Positions 54,130 through 62,402 of a stretch of DNA of 64,000 nucleotides are shown in pieces. Numbering within the stretch: position 1 is the first letter of the stretch; each line of letters opens with the position of its first letter. Position numbers and translations under genes: made by a program. The stretch is from contig NZ_CP087112.1 of the NCBI RefSeq assembly GCF_025643255.1, positions 3,100,001-3,164,000 on the forward strand, written 5' to 3'. The notes under the pieces are model-generated. The model was not told the DNA's origin. It saw nothing but the letters and a program-made list of their open reading frames with translations, and did not search any database. The stretch is from Halomonas sp. 7T. Its GTDB lineage: Bacteria > Pseudomonadota > Gammaproteobacteria > Pseudomonadales > Halomonadaceae.

Positions 54130-55785
54130 TCAAGCGCGTGAATCGGTATTGATAAGCGCTTGGTCGCGAAGCTTAAATTTCTGAATTTTTCCAGAAGGCG
54201 TACGTGGCAACTCATCCAGCACTTCAAGAAACTCTGGATGGTATTGGCGCGTTACATGCCGCTCGGTAAGAAACTGCGTGATCTCTTCTAGGCTCAGGCT
54301 GGGGTAGCCCTCTTTAAGCACGACGTAAGCGACCAACCGCTCCCCTAAACGCTCATCTGGCCGCCCAACAAGAGCCAGTGCTTGGATAGCGGGATGCTGA
54401 TAAAGGGTGTTTTCGATATCCACAATGGGGATATTCTCGCCACCTCGAATGACCACATCTTTAGAGCGGCCCGTGATACGCACATAGCCGTCTTCATTCA
54501 GGCGTGCCAAATCCCCCGTCGGGAACCAGCCTTCATCATCCACGCCATAAAGTTCAGGTTGTTTAAAGTACCCAACAAACAGGCTGGCGCCGCGTACCCA
54601 AAGACTGCCTTCTTGATTTGATGGCAAGGTGTTGCCCTCAATATCCGTCACCTTAAGTTCCATAAAGGGCAGGGGGACGCCATCGGTTTCGACTGAACAC
54701 GAAGGCGCGTCATCCAAGCGGGTAGTGGTAACGGCGCCGTTCTCGGTCATACCCCAGGCGGAGATGATTTTAGTGGGCAAATTACGCGCCGCTTTTTCTA
54801 CCAGCGGGCTAGGTATAGGGGCGCCTGCACAAAGAAAGAGTTTTAGTGATTGCAGGTCGGTTCCATGAGCAATCGCTTGCTCTGCAATATCTGCTAAAAA
54901 GGGAGTAGAGCCAAGCATCAAACTGGGTTGTTCAAAGCGTACGATTTTGACTGCTTCACTGGGTAACCAAGTGTCTTGAAGAACAGCCGTAGCCTGCAGG
55001 TAAATGGGCATCATTAAGCCGTAAAGAAAGCCTAATTGATGCGCCAGAGGCGAAGGCATTAAGGTGGTATCAGTAGTGTCCAGCGCTAAGCGTTCGGCAA
55101 GCGGGCAAATGTGGCTAAGCAGCGTATTTGAAGTGTGCATTACCCCTTTCGGCTTACCCGTAGTACCCGATGTGTAAAGCAACTGCACAACATCATCGCC
55201 AGATGGGCGGCGCTCCATAAACAGTGCGGCCGTATCGCGCGTCTTCTCCTCACCGTGGTTAAGAAGTCGTGCTTCAAAGCTGCACTCCCCTTCACCGCCA
55301 ATTACCAGTACATGCGTTAGTGACGCCAATTCTGTCTTAAGAGTTGTTGCCATAGCAGCATGATCAAAGCCTCGAAATACCTTGGGTACCACTAGCAACT
55401 TACTTTCGGCTTGGGCGAGCATAAAGCGCAACTCATGCTCGCGAAAAATCGGCATGAGCGGGTTAAGTACCGCGCCAATTCGAACGCAAGCTAAGTGTAG
55501 CGCAGTCATTTGCCACCAATTAGGCAGTTGGCACGACACCACATCACCGACCTGAATGCCAAGCGAGACAAGCCCAACTGCTATTTGAGTGACCCGCTCA
55601 TTGAGTTCGCGATAGCTAAGCTGTGTGCGCTCCCCTGAGGCCATGGTGTAGGTAACAATAGCTGGTTTGTCAGGTACTTGTGCTACCGCTTTGTCAAGAT
55701 ATTCTGTAATGAGCATGTCATTCCAAGCGACTGATTGCTTCATGCTATTACGGCGGTCTATCGTCATGTTAGTAGTAATAGACAT
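54130..55785 (-). CDS. aliA: Cyclohexanecarboxylate-CoA ligase-like acyl-CoA synthetase
   Basis: A 551-residue adenylate-forming enzyme. Motif LLYTSGTTGKPKGVMHTS binds ATP, AWGMTENGAVTTTR is the core A5 motif, and GWFPTGDLARLNEDGYVRITGRSKDVVIRGGENI the hinge; PRTPSGKIQKFKLR carries the catalytic Lys. AliA-type ligases activate cyclohexanecarboxylate as the entry to the bad/ali route. GGAG 8 bp before 55785 supports the start. A TTGACA-17-TACTTT promoter lies upstream. Confidence 0.86.
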   Translation of the reverse strand: MSITTNMTIDRRNSMKQSVAWNDMLITEYLDKAVAQVPDKPAIVTYTMASGERTQLSYRELNERVTQIAVGLVSLGIQVGDVVSCQLPNWWQMTALHLACVRIGAVLNPLMPIFREHELRFMLAQAESKLLVVPKVFRGFDHAAMATTLKTELASLTHVLVIGGEGECSFEARLLNHGEEKTRDTAALFMERRPSGDDVVQLLYTSGTTGKPKGVMHTSNTLLSHICPLAERLALDTTDTTLMPSPLAHQLGFLYGLMMPIYLQATAVLQDTWLPSEAVKIVRFEQPSLMLGSTPFLADIAEQAIAHGTDLQSLKLFLCAGAPIPSPLVEKAARNLPTKIISAWGMTENGAVTTTRLDDAPSCSVETDGVPLPFMELKVTDIEGNTLPSNQEGSLWVRGASLFVGYFKQPELYGVDDEGWFPTGDLARLNEDGYVRITGRSKDVVIRGGENIPIVDIENTLYQHPAIQALALVGRPDERLGERLVAYVVLKEGYPSLSLEEITQFLTERHVTRQYHPEFLEVLDELPRTPSGKIQKFKLRDQALINTDSRA

Positions 55786-55867
55786 TCCTTAAGCTCCAGA
55801 AAATACTATTAATTTTGTTTTTATAGGGACTAGGTAGAAGCTCTATCGTTTTTCTTTGTTCAAATAG

Positions 55868-55896
55868 AAAGTAGGTTAGCTTTAAAATTGTGTCAA
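55868..55896 (-). promoter_or_regulatory. Sigma-70 promoter of the aliA operon
   Basis: On the minus strand, TTGACA (55896-55891) and TACTTT (55873-55868) are separated by 17 bp. A second TGACA is spaced about one turn upstream and could be a regulator half-site. Confidence 0.7.
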
Positions 55897-55990
55897 TCAG
55901 TTGTCATTTATTTTGGATGCTAACGTATCTCTTGTTGGAGTGAATTAGCATCACTCTCGTGGGCCGCTATTTAGCTTTGGGGATTTAAAT

Positions 55991-56019
55991 TTGACGCTTA
56001 GAAGGAGGTGAACTATTTT
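55991..56019 (+). promoter_or_regulatory. Promoter of the BKACE gene
   Basis: TTGACG (55991-55996) and TATTTT (56014-56019) with 17-bp spacing place the start near 56026, inside the first operator. Confidence 0.55.
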
Positions 56020-56034
56020 GTTCGTAATACAAAT
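56020..56034. promoter_or_regulatory. Degenerate operator 1 before the BKACE gene
   Basis: GTTCG-TAATA-CAAAT has a perfect left arm and 3 of 5 on the right. It covers the predicted transcription start. Confidence 0.5.
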
Positions 56035-56038
56035 TAAT

Positions 56039-56053
56039 ATTCGCAATACGAAC
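56039..56053. promoter_or_regulatory. Operator 2 before the BKACE gene
   Basis: ATTCG-CAATA-CGAAC matches nine of ten arm bases and is exactly 19 bp from operator 1, the same distance as at pcaI. Confidence 0.7.
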
Positions 56054-56068
56054 AAAAAGGAAGTTTCC

Positions 56069-56890
56069 ATGTCTCAGCCCTGTATTATTTGCGTCGCCAT
56101 TACCGGCAGCCTGCCCCGCAAAGAGAACAATCCCGCCGTACCGATCACTGTGGAAGAGCAAATCGAAAGCACCCAGGCAGCGTTTGAAGCGGGCGCGACA
56201 ATCGCCCACTGTCATGTGCGTAACGATGACCAAACGCCTTCCTCTGACCCAGAAAAATTTGGCCGCTTGATGGAAGGGCTCAAGAAGCACTGTCCTGGCA
56301 TGATTATTCAGCTCTCTACCGGCGGGCGTTCCGGTGCAGGGGAAGCCCGGGGCGGCATGTTGTCGCTGAAGCCTGATATGGCCAGTCTCTCGGTGGGTTC
56401 AAATAACTTCCCTAACCGTGTTTATGAGAACCCACCGCAGCTGGTGGAGTGGCTCGCCGATGAGATGCTGACGTATAACGTGAAGCCTGAAATCGAAGCC
56501 TTTGATTTGTCGCACATCCATCAAGCGGTTGCGCTTTCTAAGCAGAGTAAATTGAAGGCCCCGCTTTACGTGCAGTTTGTGATGGGCGTGAAGAATTCCA
56601 TGCCCGCGGATAAGCCCACCTTTGATTTCTATATCGAGACGCTCAAGCGCTTAGCGCCGGATGCCCAGTGGTGTGGCGCGGGCATCGGCGCCAATCAATA
56701 CGTGCTTAACGAGTGGTCGATTGCCGCCGGTGGGCATACCCGCACTGGGCTTGAAGATAACGTGCGGCTGGACAGCAACACGCTGGCGCCCTCCAACGCG
56801 GCGTTGGTAGAGCGCACCGTGGCGCTGTGCGAAAAGTATGAGCGCCCGGTAGCCACTTGGCAGCAGGCGCGTGAAATGCTGGGGCTATAA
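56069..56890 (+). CDS. BKACE-family beta-keto acid cleavage enzyme
   Basis: A 273-residue DUF849 enzyme. The metal ligands His47 and His49 are in TIAHCHVRNDD, and GGRSGAGEARGG and AGIGANQYVLNEWSIAAGGHTRTGLEDNV carry the CoA- and metal-binding loops with a Glu ligand. Family members condense a beta-keto acid with acetyl-CoA and release acetoacetate and a new acyl-CoA. Two pca-type operators lie upstream and would be inside the frame if it started at 56018, so the ATG at 56069 with AAAGGAAG is preferred. Beta-ketoadipate is a tempting but unproven substrate. Confidence 0.88.
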   Translation: MSQPCIICVAITGSLPRKENNPAVPITVEEQIESTQAAFEAGATIAHCHVRNDDQTPSSDPEKFGRLMEGLKKHCPGMIIQLSTGGRSGAGEARGGMLSLKPDMASLSVGSNNFPNRVYENPPQLVEWLADEMLTYNVKPEIEAFDLSHIHQAVALSKQSKLKAPLYVQFVMGVKNSMPADKPTFDFYIETLKRLAPDAQWCGAGIGANQYVLNEWSIAAGGHTRTGLEDNVRLDSNTLAPSNAALVERTVALCEKYERPVATWQQAREMLGL

Positions 56891-56918
56891 CAAACAGAAT
56901 TGAAGAGCGGCGGCCCCA

Positions 56919-57773
56919 TTAGCCAAAGCGATAGGCAGAAAGCTGTGTTTTGAGCACTTGCTCTGAGTAGATCTTGCGGCCGGTGTCTTGCCCCGCAGCA
57001 CCGGCAGCAACCAGTAGAGGTATCAGGTGCTCTTCATCGCCGGGTGGGTGGCACTCATGCGCGTGGGGCGCTTGCGACCATTGGGAAAGGCTGGCATGGC
57101 GCGCAGCGGAGTTGGCCTCTACTGCGTCGGTCAGCCAGTGGTCGAAGGCTTGCGAAGGCGCGGTAAAGCGGGCGTCGCCATAGCCACGCATATTGTGAAA
57201 GCTCATCCCGCTGCCAATGATCAGCACACCTTCGTCACGTAGGGTAGCTAGCGCCTCGCCTGCGGCAAGGTGCGCGGCAGGGTCAAGGTCATCCCGTAGG
57301 GAAAGCTGCACTACCGGGATATCTGCCGCAGGGAACATCAGTTTCAGTGGAATAAATGTGCCGTGATCGAAGCCGCGCGCTGTATCGAGATGGCTGGGTA
57401 AGCCTGCCTCGGCAAGTAGTGCTGCGATTCGCTTGGCAAGCGCTGGCGCGCCGGGCGCGGGATAGCTGAGCGCGTAAGTATGATCGGGAAAACCGTGGTA
57501 ATCATAGATAAGCTCGGGCGTTTCACCTGCGGTAATACTGAAGGAGGGTGTTTGCCAGTGGCCAGAGACCATCACAATGGCGCTAGGCCGGGTGGGCAAT
57601 GAATCGGCTACGTTTTCCAGAAAGTGTGCCATGCCGTGCCAGGTATCTTGCGGGTTCCACTCCATAAAGAAGCAGGGGCCTGCGCCGTGGGGTACAAACA
57701 GCACCGGTTGGGCGGCAGGCGTTGACTCGGTCGTTAAGCACCCGGCAGTTAATGACTCAGCAGTTAATGACAT
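56919..57773 (-). CDS. DODA-type extradiol dioxygenase family protein (YgiD-like)
   Basis: A 284-residue class III extradiol-type protein. Metal-site candidates include His29 in FVPHGAGPCFFMEWN and His72 in MVSGHWQTPSFSI, and the fold continues with FPDHTYALSYPAPGAPALAKRI, RGFDHGTFIPLKLMFP and GSGMSFHNMRGYG. The E. coli YgiD enzyme opens DOPA. A role in ring cleavage is possible here, but the substrate is unknown. It is convergent with the BKACE gene. Confidence 0.85.
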   Translation of the reverse strand: MSLTAESLTAGCLTTESTPAAQPVLFVPHGAGPCFFMEWNPQDTWHGMAHFLENVADSLPTRPSAIVMVSGHWQTPSFSITAGETPELIYDYHGFPDHTYALSYPAPGAPALAKRIAALLAEAGLPSHLDTARGFDHGTFIPLKLMFPAADIPVVQLSLRDDLDPAAHLAAGEALATLRDEGVLIIGSGMSFHNMRGYGDARFTAPSQAFDHWLTDAVEANSAARHASLSQWSQAPHAHECHPPGDEEHLIPLLVAAGAAGQDTGRKIYSEQVLKTQLSAYRFG

Positions 57774-57915
57774 CGCGAGACTCCTTTTTTGCTAAACGCT
57801 TATCGTTATGAGCAGTAGATAAATGCTGGCTCGATTGTCCGGCATGCGCGTATTTATCAAAGCCGCATGCTTTGGCTCTTCGATCACAGGGCGAGGCGTT
57901 TGCTTCTCGGTAAGG

Positions 57916-59217
57916 CTAAGCTAAATACGCCAAGGCACCTATAGCCATCGCTTCTATGCCGGTGCGCAGCGTTACGTCGTTGCCGGGGAAGTAATAGGGC
58001 GAATGCGGCATCTCCAGATGGCGCATTTTCTGTGCGACGCTCGCTCCTGGGGTTTCTGCCCAGCGCTCAGCGGGGGTCGCGCCGATAAACCAGTAAACGT
58101 AGGGGATATCTTCACCGCCAAACCCCCCCGTTTGCGCATTGCCCAAAAACGGGAAATCCTCGCTGCCGTTAAGGCGTGGCATGGCATACAGGTGGGTCTC
58201 GCCAAAGTACTCGGCGTGGGCGCTGCGAACATGTTCAACGGCCATGGGATCGTTGTGCAGAGCAATGGTTTCGTTAAGCACCTGGAACGCTGGTGGCTTG
58301 GGGGCACGGCCGGCGTCGCACTCAGCGCGAATAATCCGCTCAATCGACGCCACGACTTGGCGATGCAGCGTGTTGTCAAAACTGCGGATATTAATTTCAA
58401 GCTCGGCCGTGTGGGGAATGATATTGGCCTGGGTGCCCGCATGGAGTTTACCCACAGTGACCACGACAGTCTCCTCCGGCGGCACCTCGCGGGAGACAAT
58501 GCTCTGTAGGCGGGTGACCACGTGAGCTGCAATCACCACCGGGTCGACCGTTTGCGCGGGCATGGAGCCGTGTCCCCCGGCCCCGTGAATAGTCACCGCC
58601 AAATTGGTGCAGGCGGCCATGGTGCTGTTGGCACGGTGGCCGATGGTGCCCGCTAGTGCCGGCATATTATGCTGGCCAAGAATAATGTCGGGGCGTGGAA
58701 AGCGCTCGTAAAGCCCATCCGCCAGCATGGCCTTGGCACCGCCAAAAATCTCTTCGGCGGGCTGGCAAATCAGCATCAAGGTGCCCGACCACTGCGCTGT
58801 TAGCCCCGCCATAACCGCTGCCGTACCCACAATGCAGCTACTGTGCAGGTCGTGACCGCAGGCGTGCATCAGCGGTACTTTGTTGCCATCTGCAGCGGTA
58901 GCGGTTTCGTTGCTGGCATAATCGAGCCCTGTCGCTTCTTTAATGGGCAGCGCATCCATGTCGCCGCGCAGCATCACCGTTGGCCCCTCGCCGTTTCGCA
59001 GCAGCGCGACCACGCCCGTACCGCCCACGTTGCGATTGACCTCATAGCCAAGGGCTTCCAGGGATTTAGCCAGCCGCGCACTGGTTTTGTACTCCTGAAA
59101 GGGTAGTTCGGGCATTTGGTGCAGCTGTTGGTAAAGCGCCTTCACCTCTGCAAAGGCGGCGTCAACCTGGGCACTCACGGCGCCCTTTACATTCATACGA
59201 TCAGTCTGGGTAGTCAT
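57916..59217 (-). CDS. M20-family amidohydrolase (hippurate/N-acyl amino acid type)
   Basis: A 433-residue metallo-amidohydrolase. LRGDMDALPIKEATGLDYAS (from residue 83) and HACGHDLHSSCIVGTAAVM (from 118) hold the zinc ligands and the catalytic Asp, with GQHNMPALAGTIGHRANSTMA later. Such enzymes split N-acyl amino acids or aromatic amides. The ATG at 59217 follows GGAGA; a longer frame to 59364 has Cys-rich non-family sequence. It forms a unit with the upstream SSS transporter and DUF3311 genes. Confidence 0.88.
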   Translation of the reverse strand: MTTQTDRMNVKGAVSAQVDAAFAEVKALYQQLHQMPELPFQEYKTSARLAKSLEALGYEVNRNVGGTGVVALLRNGEGPTVMLRGDMDALPIKEATGLDYASNETATAADGNKVPLMHACGHDLHSSCIVGTAAVMAGLTAQWSGTLMLICQPAEEIFGGAKAMLADGLYERFPRPDIILGQHNMPALAGTIGHRANSTMAACTNLAVTIHGAGGHGSMPAQTVDPVVIAAHVVTRLQSIVSREVPPEETVVVTVGKLHAGTQANIIPHTAELEINIRSFDNTLHRQVVASIERIIRAECDAGRAPKPPAFQVLNETIALHNDPMAVEHVRSAHAEYFGETHLYAMPRLNGSEDFPFLGNAQTGGFGGEDIPYVYWFIGATPAERWAETPGASVAQKMRHLEMPHSPYYFPGNDVTLRTGIEAMAIGALAYLA

Positions 59218-59236
59218 GGTGTTCTCCGTAGGCCAC

Positions 59237-60691
59237 TTAGCGGTGGGTAGGCGTTGGCTTAGCAAGGACGGGTTTGACGAGCCACTGGCAGGCAGCCACC
59301 ACACCGACATTAAGCAGCATTGCCCAGACCCCGGCGTGCCAGTTGAGCGGCGAACTCCAGACAAAGTCCATCATCAGGTAGGCAAGGCTGCCGACCAGCG
59401 CCCCGGCCATCACGCTGGCGCGCCTAAGCTGCGGCATAAACAGTGCGCCAATCACCATCGGGAACAGCTGCACAATAAGCCCGTAGGCACCCAGTAACAA
59501 AAGCACCAGCGAGGCGGGGTTCGCCAGGGCGCATAGGTAAGCAATCAACGATAGCCCTAACACGCTCCAGCGGGTCGCGCTGACCACGGCTTTCTCGCTG
59601 GCATCCTTCATTAGCGTGGGGCCCACCACGTCACGCACTAACACCACGGCGGCGGTGTGGGCCAAGTTGGCACCGGTCGACATGGCCGCGGCTAGCGCCC
59701 CAGAAAGCATTAAGCCAATCACCCAGGGCGAGAAGTTAGCCACGTCCATCACCATGCGAAGCAGTACCGTATCTGAGCGCTCTAAGGGCGTGTCAGCAAA
59801 GGCGAGAATGCCGGCAAAGCCGATGAACAGCAGTGGCACCAGCAGATAGGCATAAAGCGGATAGAAAACGCTGACTTTGCGCAGCGTTTTGCCACTGTCG
59901 GCGGAATAGAACTTCATAAACAGGTGCGGCCACATGGCGCCGCCAAAGGCGCTGACCAATACTGCGGTGCTGAAGTAGCCCCAGTTCATACCGGTAGCGC
60001 CGGGCATGGTGAGGTATTCGGGCATGGTTAGCTGGATTTGGCTAAACATCTCGCTGACGCCGCCGTAAAGGCGCTCGGAAATAGACAGCCCCAGGAACCA
60101 CGCGATGGCGATCATCATGATGCCCTGGACGAGGTTGGTCCAACCGATGCCGTTAAGGCCGCTGCAAAAAACGTACGCAGCTACTACTAAAAAGGCTAGC
60201 AGCGCGCCGAGCCAGAAGGGAATCAGGCCGTCGGTGGCCGCCTGAAACAGCAGCCCGGCACCGGCGATTTGAATGGTCAGATAAGGCACTAGCGCCAATA
60301 CACCGATCACCCCGGCCAGTAACCCCAGCGATTTGCTTTGGTAGTGGTCGGCAATCATATCGCCTTGGGTTAAGTAGCCGCGCTCGCGGCCCAGTTTGGC
60401 CACGCGGGGGCCCATGGCCCAAATGGTGATCGGCACCAGCGATAAATAGGCCAGAATATAGAAGCCGGGAGCGCCGTGCTGGTAGGCCCAGCCCGGCGCG
60501 CCAAGAAACGCAAAGGCTGAAAAAATCTCTGCCCCTAGAATGAAAAACAGGATGACGACGCCGACGTGTCGGCCACCGGCCACATAGCCTTCCAGGCTAG
60601 AGTTTTGCTGGCCTCGTGCGCGCAACCCCACCCACAGTACCAGGGCCAAATACGTCAGGGTGATGCCGACCACAATGACAGAATCAGTCAT
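59237..60691 (-). CDS. Sodium:solute symporter family transporter
   Basis: A 484-residue SSS-family protein with about 13 hydrophobic segments. SLEGYVAGGRHVGVVILFFILGAEIFSAFAFLGAPGWAYQHGAPGFYILAY and the sodium-site region LSGALAAAMSTGANLAHTAAVVLVRDVV are typical. It imports a small organic solute with sodium. It lies 19 bp upstream of the amidohydrolase and its start overlaps DUF3311, so it probably supplies the amidohydrolase substrate. GGAGG precedes 60691. Confidence 0.92.
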   Translation of the reverse strand: MTDSVIVVGITLTYLALVLWVGLRARGQQNSSLEGYVAGGRHVGVVILFFILGAEIFSAFAFLGAPGWAYQHGAPGFYILAYLSLVPITIWAMGPRVAKLGRERGYLTQGDMIADHYQSKSLGLLAGVIGVLALVPYLTIQIAGAGLLFQAATDGLIPFWLGALLAFLVVAAYVFCSGLNGIGWTNLVQGIMMIAIAWFLGLSISERLYGGVSEMFSQIQLTMPEYLTMPGATGMNWGYFSTAVLVSAFGGAMWPHLFMKFYSADSGKTLRKVSVFYPLYAYLLVPLLFIGFAGILAFADTPLERSDTVLLRMVMDVANFSPWVIGLMLSGALAAAMSTGANLAHTAAVVLVRDVVGPTLMKDASEKAVVSATRWSVLGLSLIAYLCALANPASLVLLLLGAYGLIVQLFPMVIGALFMPQLRRASVMAGALVGSLAYLMMDFVWSSPLNWHAGVWAMLLNVGVVAACQWLVKPVLAKPTPTHR

Positions 60692-60896
60692 GGCGATTAC
60701 CTCCGTGACGAACCACAAAGGCGACCCACATGCCGATAAAGAGAATCAGCATCCAGAGGATGTACCAAAAAAATAGAAAGGGCAGGCCGAGCACGGTGGG
60801 CTCAATATGGTTGGCGATTAACGCGCCGGGCCAGATCATCGCCAGGGTGCACAGCGTAAAGTGCAGCCCGGTTAGTAGGTGGTAGGTCTTGGTCAT
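60684..60896 (-). CDS. DUF3311 small membrane protein
   Basis: A 70-residue protein with two hydrophobic segments (about residues 8-28 and 35-62) and a conserved-looking LGLPFLFFWYILWMLI. DUF3311 proteins typically accompany SSS symporters and probably help their stability or function. It overlaps the symporter gene by 8 bp. Confidence 0.9.
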   Translation of the reverse strand: MTKTYHLLTGLHFTLCTLAMIWPGALIANHIEPTVLGLPFLFFWYILWMLILFIGMWVAFVVRHGGNRHD

Positions 60897-60990
60897 CAGG
60901 AGTCCTGCTCGCTTACGAGTCTTTTTATGGGTTGTTCACTCACTATGAAACAAGCGGGCAGATACCAGAAATATAGATTTTAGATGCTTG

Positions 60991-61009
60991 CCATATCATA
61001 TTGGTATGG
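60991..61009. promoter_or_regulatory. CCATA-N9-TATGG inverted repeat, candidate LysR site
   Basis: The inverted repeat has the spacing common for LysR sites and lies in the divergent gap between DUF3311-SSS-M20 and the LysR gene. Confidence 0.5.
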
Positions 61010-61073
61010 AAAAGCGCCCTCATAAAGCATGCCACGTGAGCCACTTTGAAAAACAACGCAAGCGAGTTAGCCC

Positions 61074-61964
61074 ATGGAGTTTCGCCAGCTGGAGTACTTT
61101 ATTGCCGTGGTGGAGACCGGCTCAATCTCGGCGGCCAGCCGTCGGGTGCACGTTGCCCAACCCGCGCTGACGCGTCAAATGCGGCTATTGGAAGACGATG
61201 TGGGCACGCAGCTGCTGGATCGCCACGCCCGAGGTATTCGCTTAACCGTGGCGGGTCGAGCACTTTACAGTGAAGCTACCCGGCTGTTGGACGAGCGGGC
61301 GGAGATCAAAGCGCGGTTATTAGCACTGGGCAGCGGACAAACCGGCAAGCTGAGCTTGGGGGTCACGGTTACCCATTTATGGCTACCGGAGGTTGCTAAG
61401 CTAATGGGCGGCTATCGCGGCCGTTATCCCCAGGTAGCCTTAGATGTTTTCCCGCTGCTTTCCGGCCCGCAATTAGAGAGGCTTCAGCAGGGCGGGCTTG
61501 ATGCCGGTATTCTCTACTTGGATGAGCAGGCCCCCCAGGGTATTGAGGCGCGCTTACTGCAGCGCGACCACCTGCTACTGGCGGTGCCCGATACATCGTC
61601 GTGGGCGCACTCGCCGCCCACGTGTCTAGCGGCACTGGCCGATGCTGAGTTTGTGTGGGGGTATCGCAGTATCTCGCCGATTTATTACGACCGCGTGGTA
61701 GCGCATTTTGCCCGGCTGAAGTTTGAACCCCGAGTGGTGCAGTATGGCGCGGATAACCTCACCATTTTGAGTATGGTGGCGGCAGGCTTAGGGGTGGCGA
61801 TTGTGCCTGCGGCAAGCCGCTGCCACCCAATGCCAGGCATCTGCTTTATCGAGCTAGAGGAGTTAACCACCTGCGCTATGCCGCTGTGGCTGGCGTGGCG
61901 CGGGGGTGAGGTGTCGCCCGTGCTGGATAATTTTATCCAGTTAGCGGAAGAGCAGTTTGGTTGA
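61074..61964 (+). CDS. LysR-family regulator, divergent from the M20/SSS operon
   Basis: A 296-residue LysR regulator with HTH MEFRQLEYFIAVVETGSISAASRRVHVAQPALTRQMRLLEDDVGTQLLDRHARGIRLTVAGRALY. The effector domain continues to LSMVAAGLGVAIVPAAS. It is most likely the regulator of the divergent symporter-amidohydrolase genes. It is not closely CatM/BenM-like, though it lies just before catB, so control of catBCA by it is less likely. Confidence 0.9.
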   Translation: MEFRQLEYFIAVVETGSISAASRRVHVAQPALTRQMRLLEDDVGTQLLDRHARGIRLTVAGRALYSEATRLLDERAEIKARLLALGSGQTGKLSLGVTVTHLWLPEVAKLMGGYRGRYPQVALDVFPLLSGPQLERLQQGGLDAGILYLDEQAPQGIEARLLQRDHLLLAVPDTSSWAHSPPTCLAALADAEFVWGYRSISPIYYDRVVAHFARLKFEPRVVQYGADNLTILSMVAAGLGVAIVPAASRCHPMPGICFIELEELTTCAMPLWLAWRGGEVSPVLDNFIQLAEEQFG

Positions 61965-62402
61965 GGCGCTGCAGTAAATTTCCCCTAAGTGAGTCCGTAT
62001 TAGTCTTTTGTCGCAACAGCGATGCTTAGCGTAATGGCGCCAAGAAATTGTGACGCTGCGGTCAATGGCTGACAGCAGCAGCGTCAAAGGCGGTGACGTT
62101 TCAAGGCCTCATCAGTCGCGATCATACTTATTTAGTGTTTTGCGGTGCAGCGTGTCGTTGCGCCGTTTTTGTGTCTGTTGCTACAGGAAACTCTGGTCTA
62201 TTTTTTTAAATATTTGAAAAATAATAATTTATTGATATTTTTTAGAACTCATTAAGTGTTGTGTCAGGTCAATGAGTAACACGAATGCCGAGGCCTTCAA
62301 TACTTTTAAAGTATGGAGAGGCACTTAAACAATATTGGTTTCAAGCATCGGCGGTCACCAAACTGCAGCCTAGTTACTTAATCGCTAGATGCTGGAGCCG
62401 CC
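61965..62402. other. Intergenic region between the LysR gene and catB
   Basis: This 438-bp gap has an imperfect hairpin (62051-62059 with 62078-62086, 9-bp arms), an AT-rich stretch at about 62195-62250, and the CatM/BenM-type site at 62300-62314. No small gene is apparent. Confidence 0.6.
62300..62314. promoter_or_regulatory. CatM/BenM-type ATAC-N7-GTAT operator
   Basis: ATAC-TTTTAAA-GTAT is a perfect match to the ATAC-N7-GTAT sites of Acinetobacter CatM and BenM. Its centre is about 96 bp before the catB ATG. Confidence 0.8.

Noticed and set aside
59217..59364. N-terminal extension of the M20 gene
   Set aside because: The extra residues are not family-like, and a good GGAGA ribosome site stands at the ATG at 59217.
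61074..61964. LysR gene as CatR/CatM
   Set aside because: The sequence is not CatM-like, and it is divergent from the symporter-amidohydrolase operon with its own inverted repeat, so it is more likely that operon's regulator. Not fully excluded.
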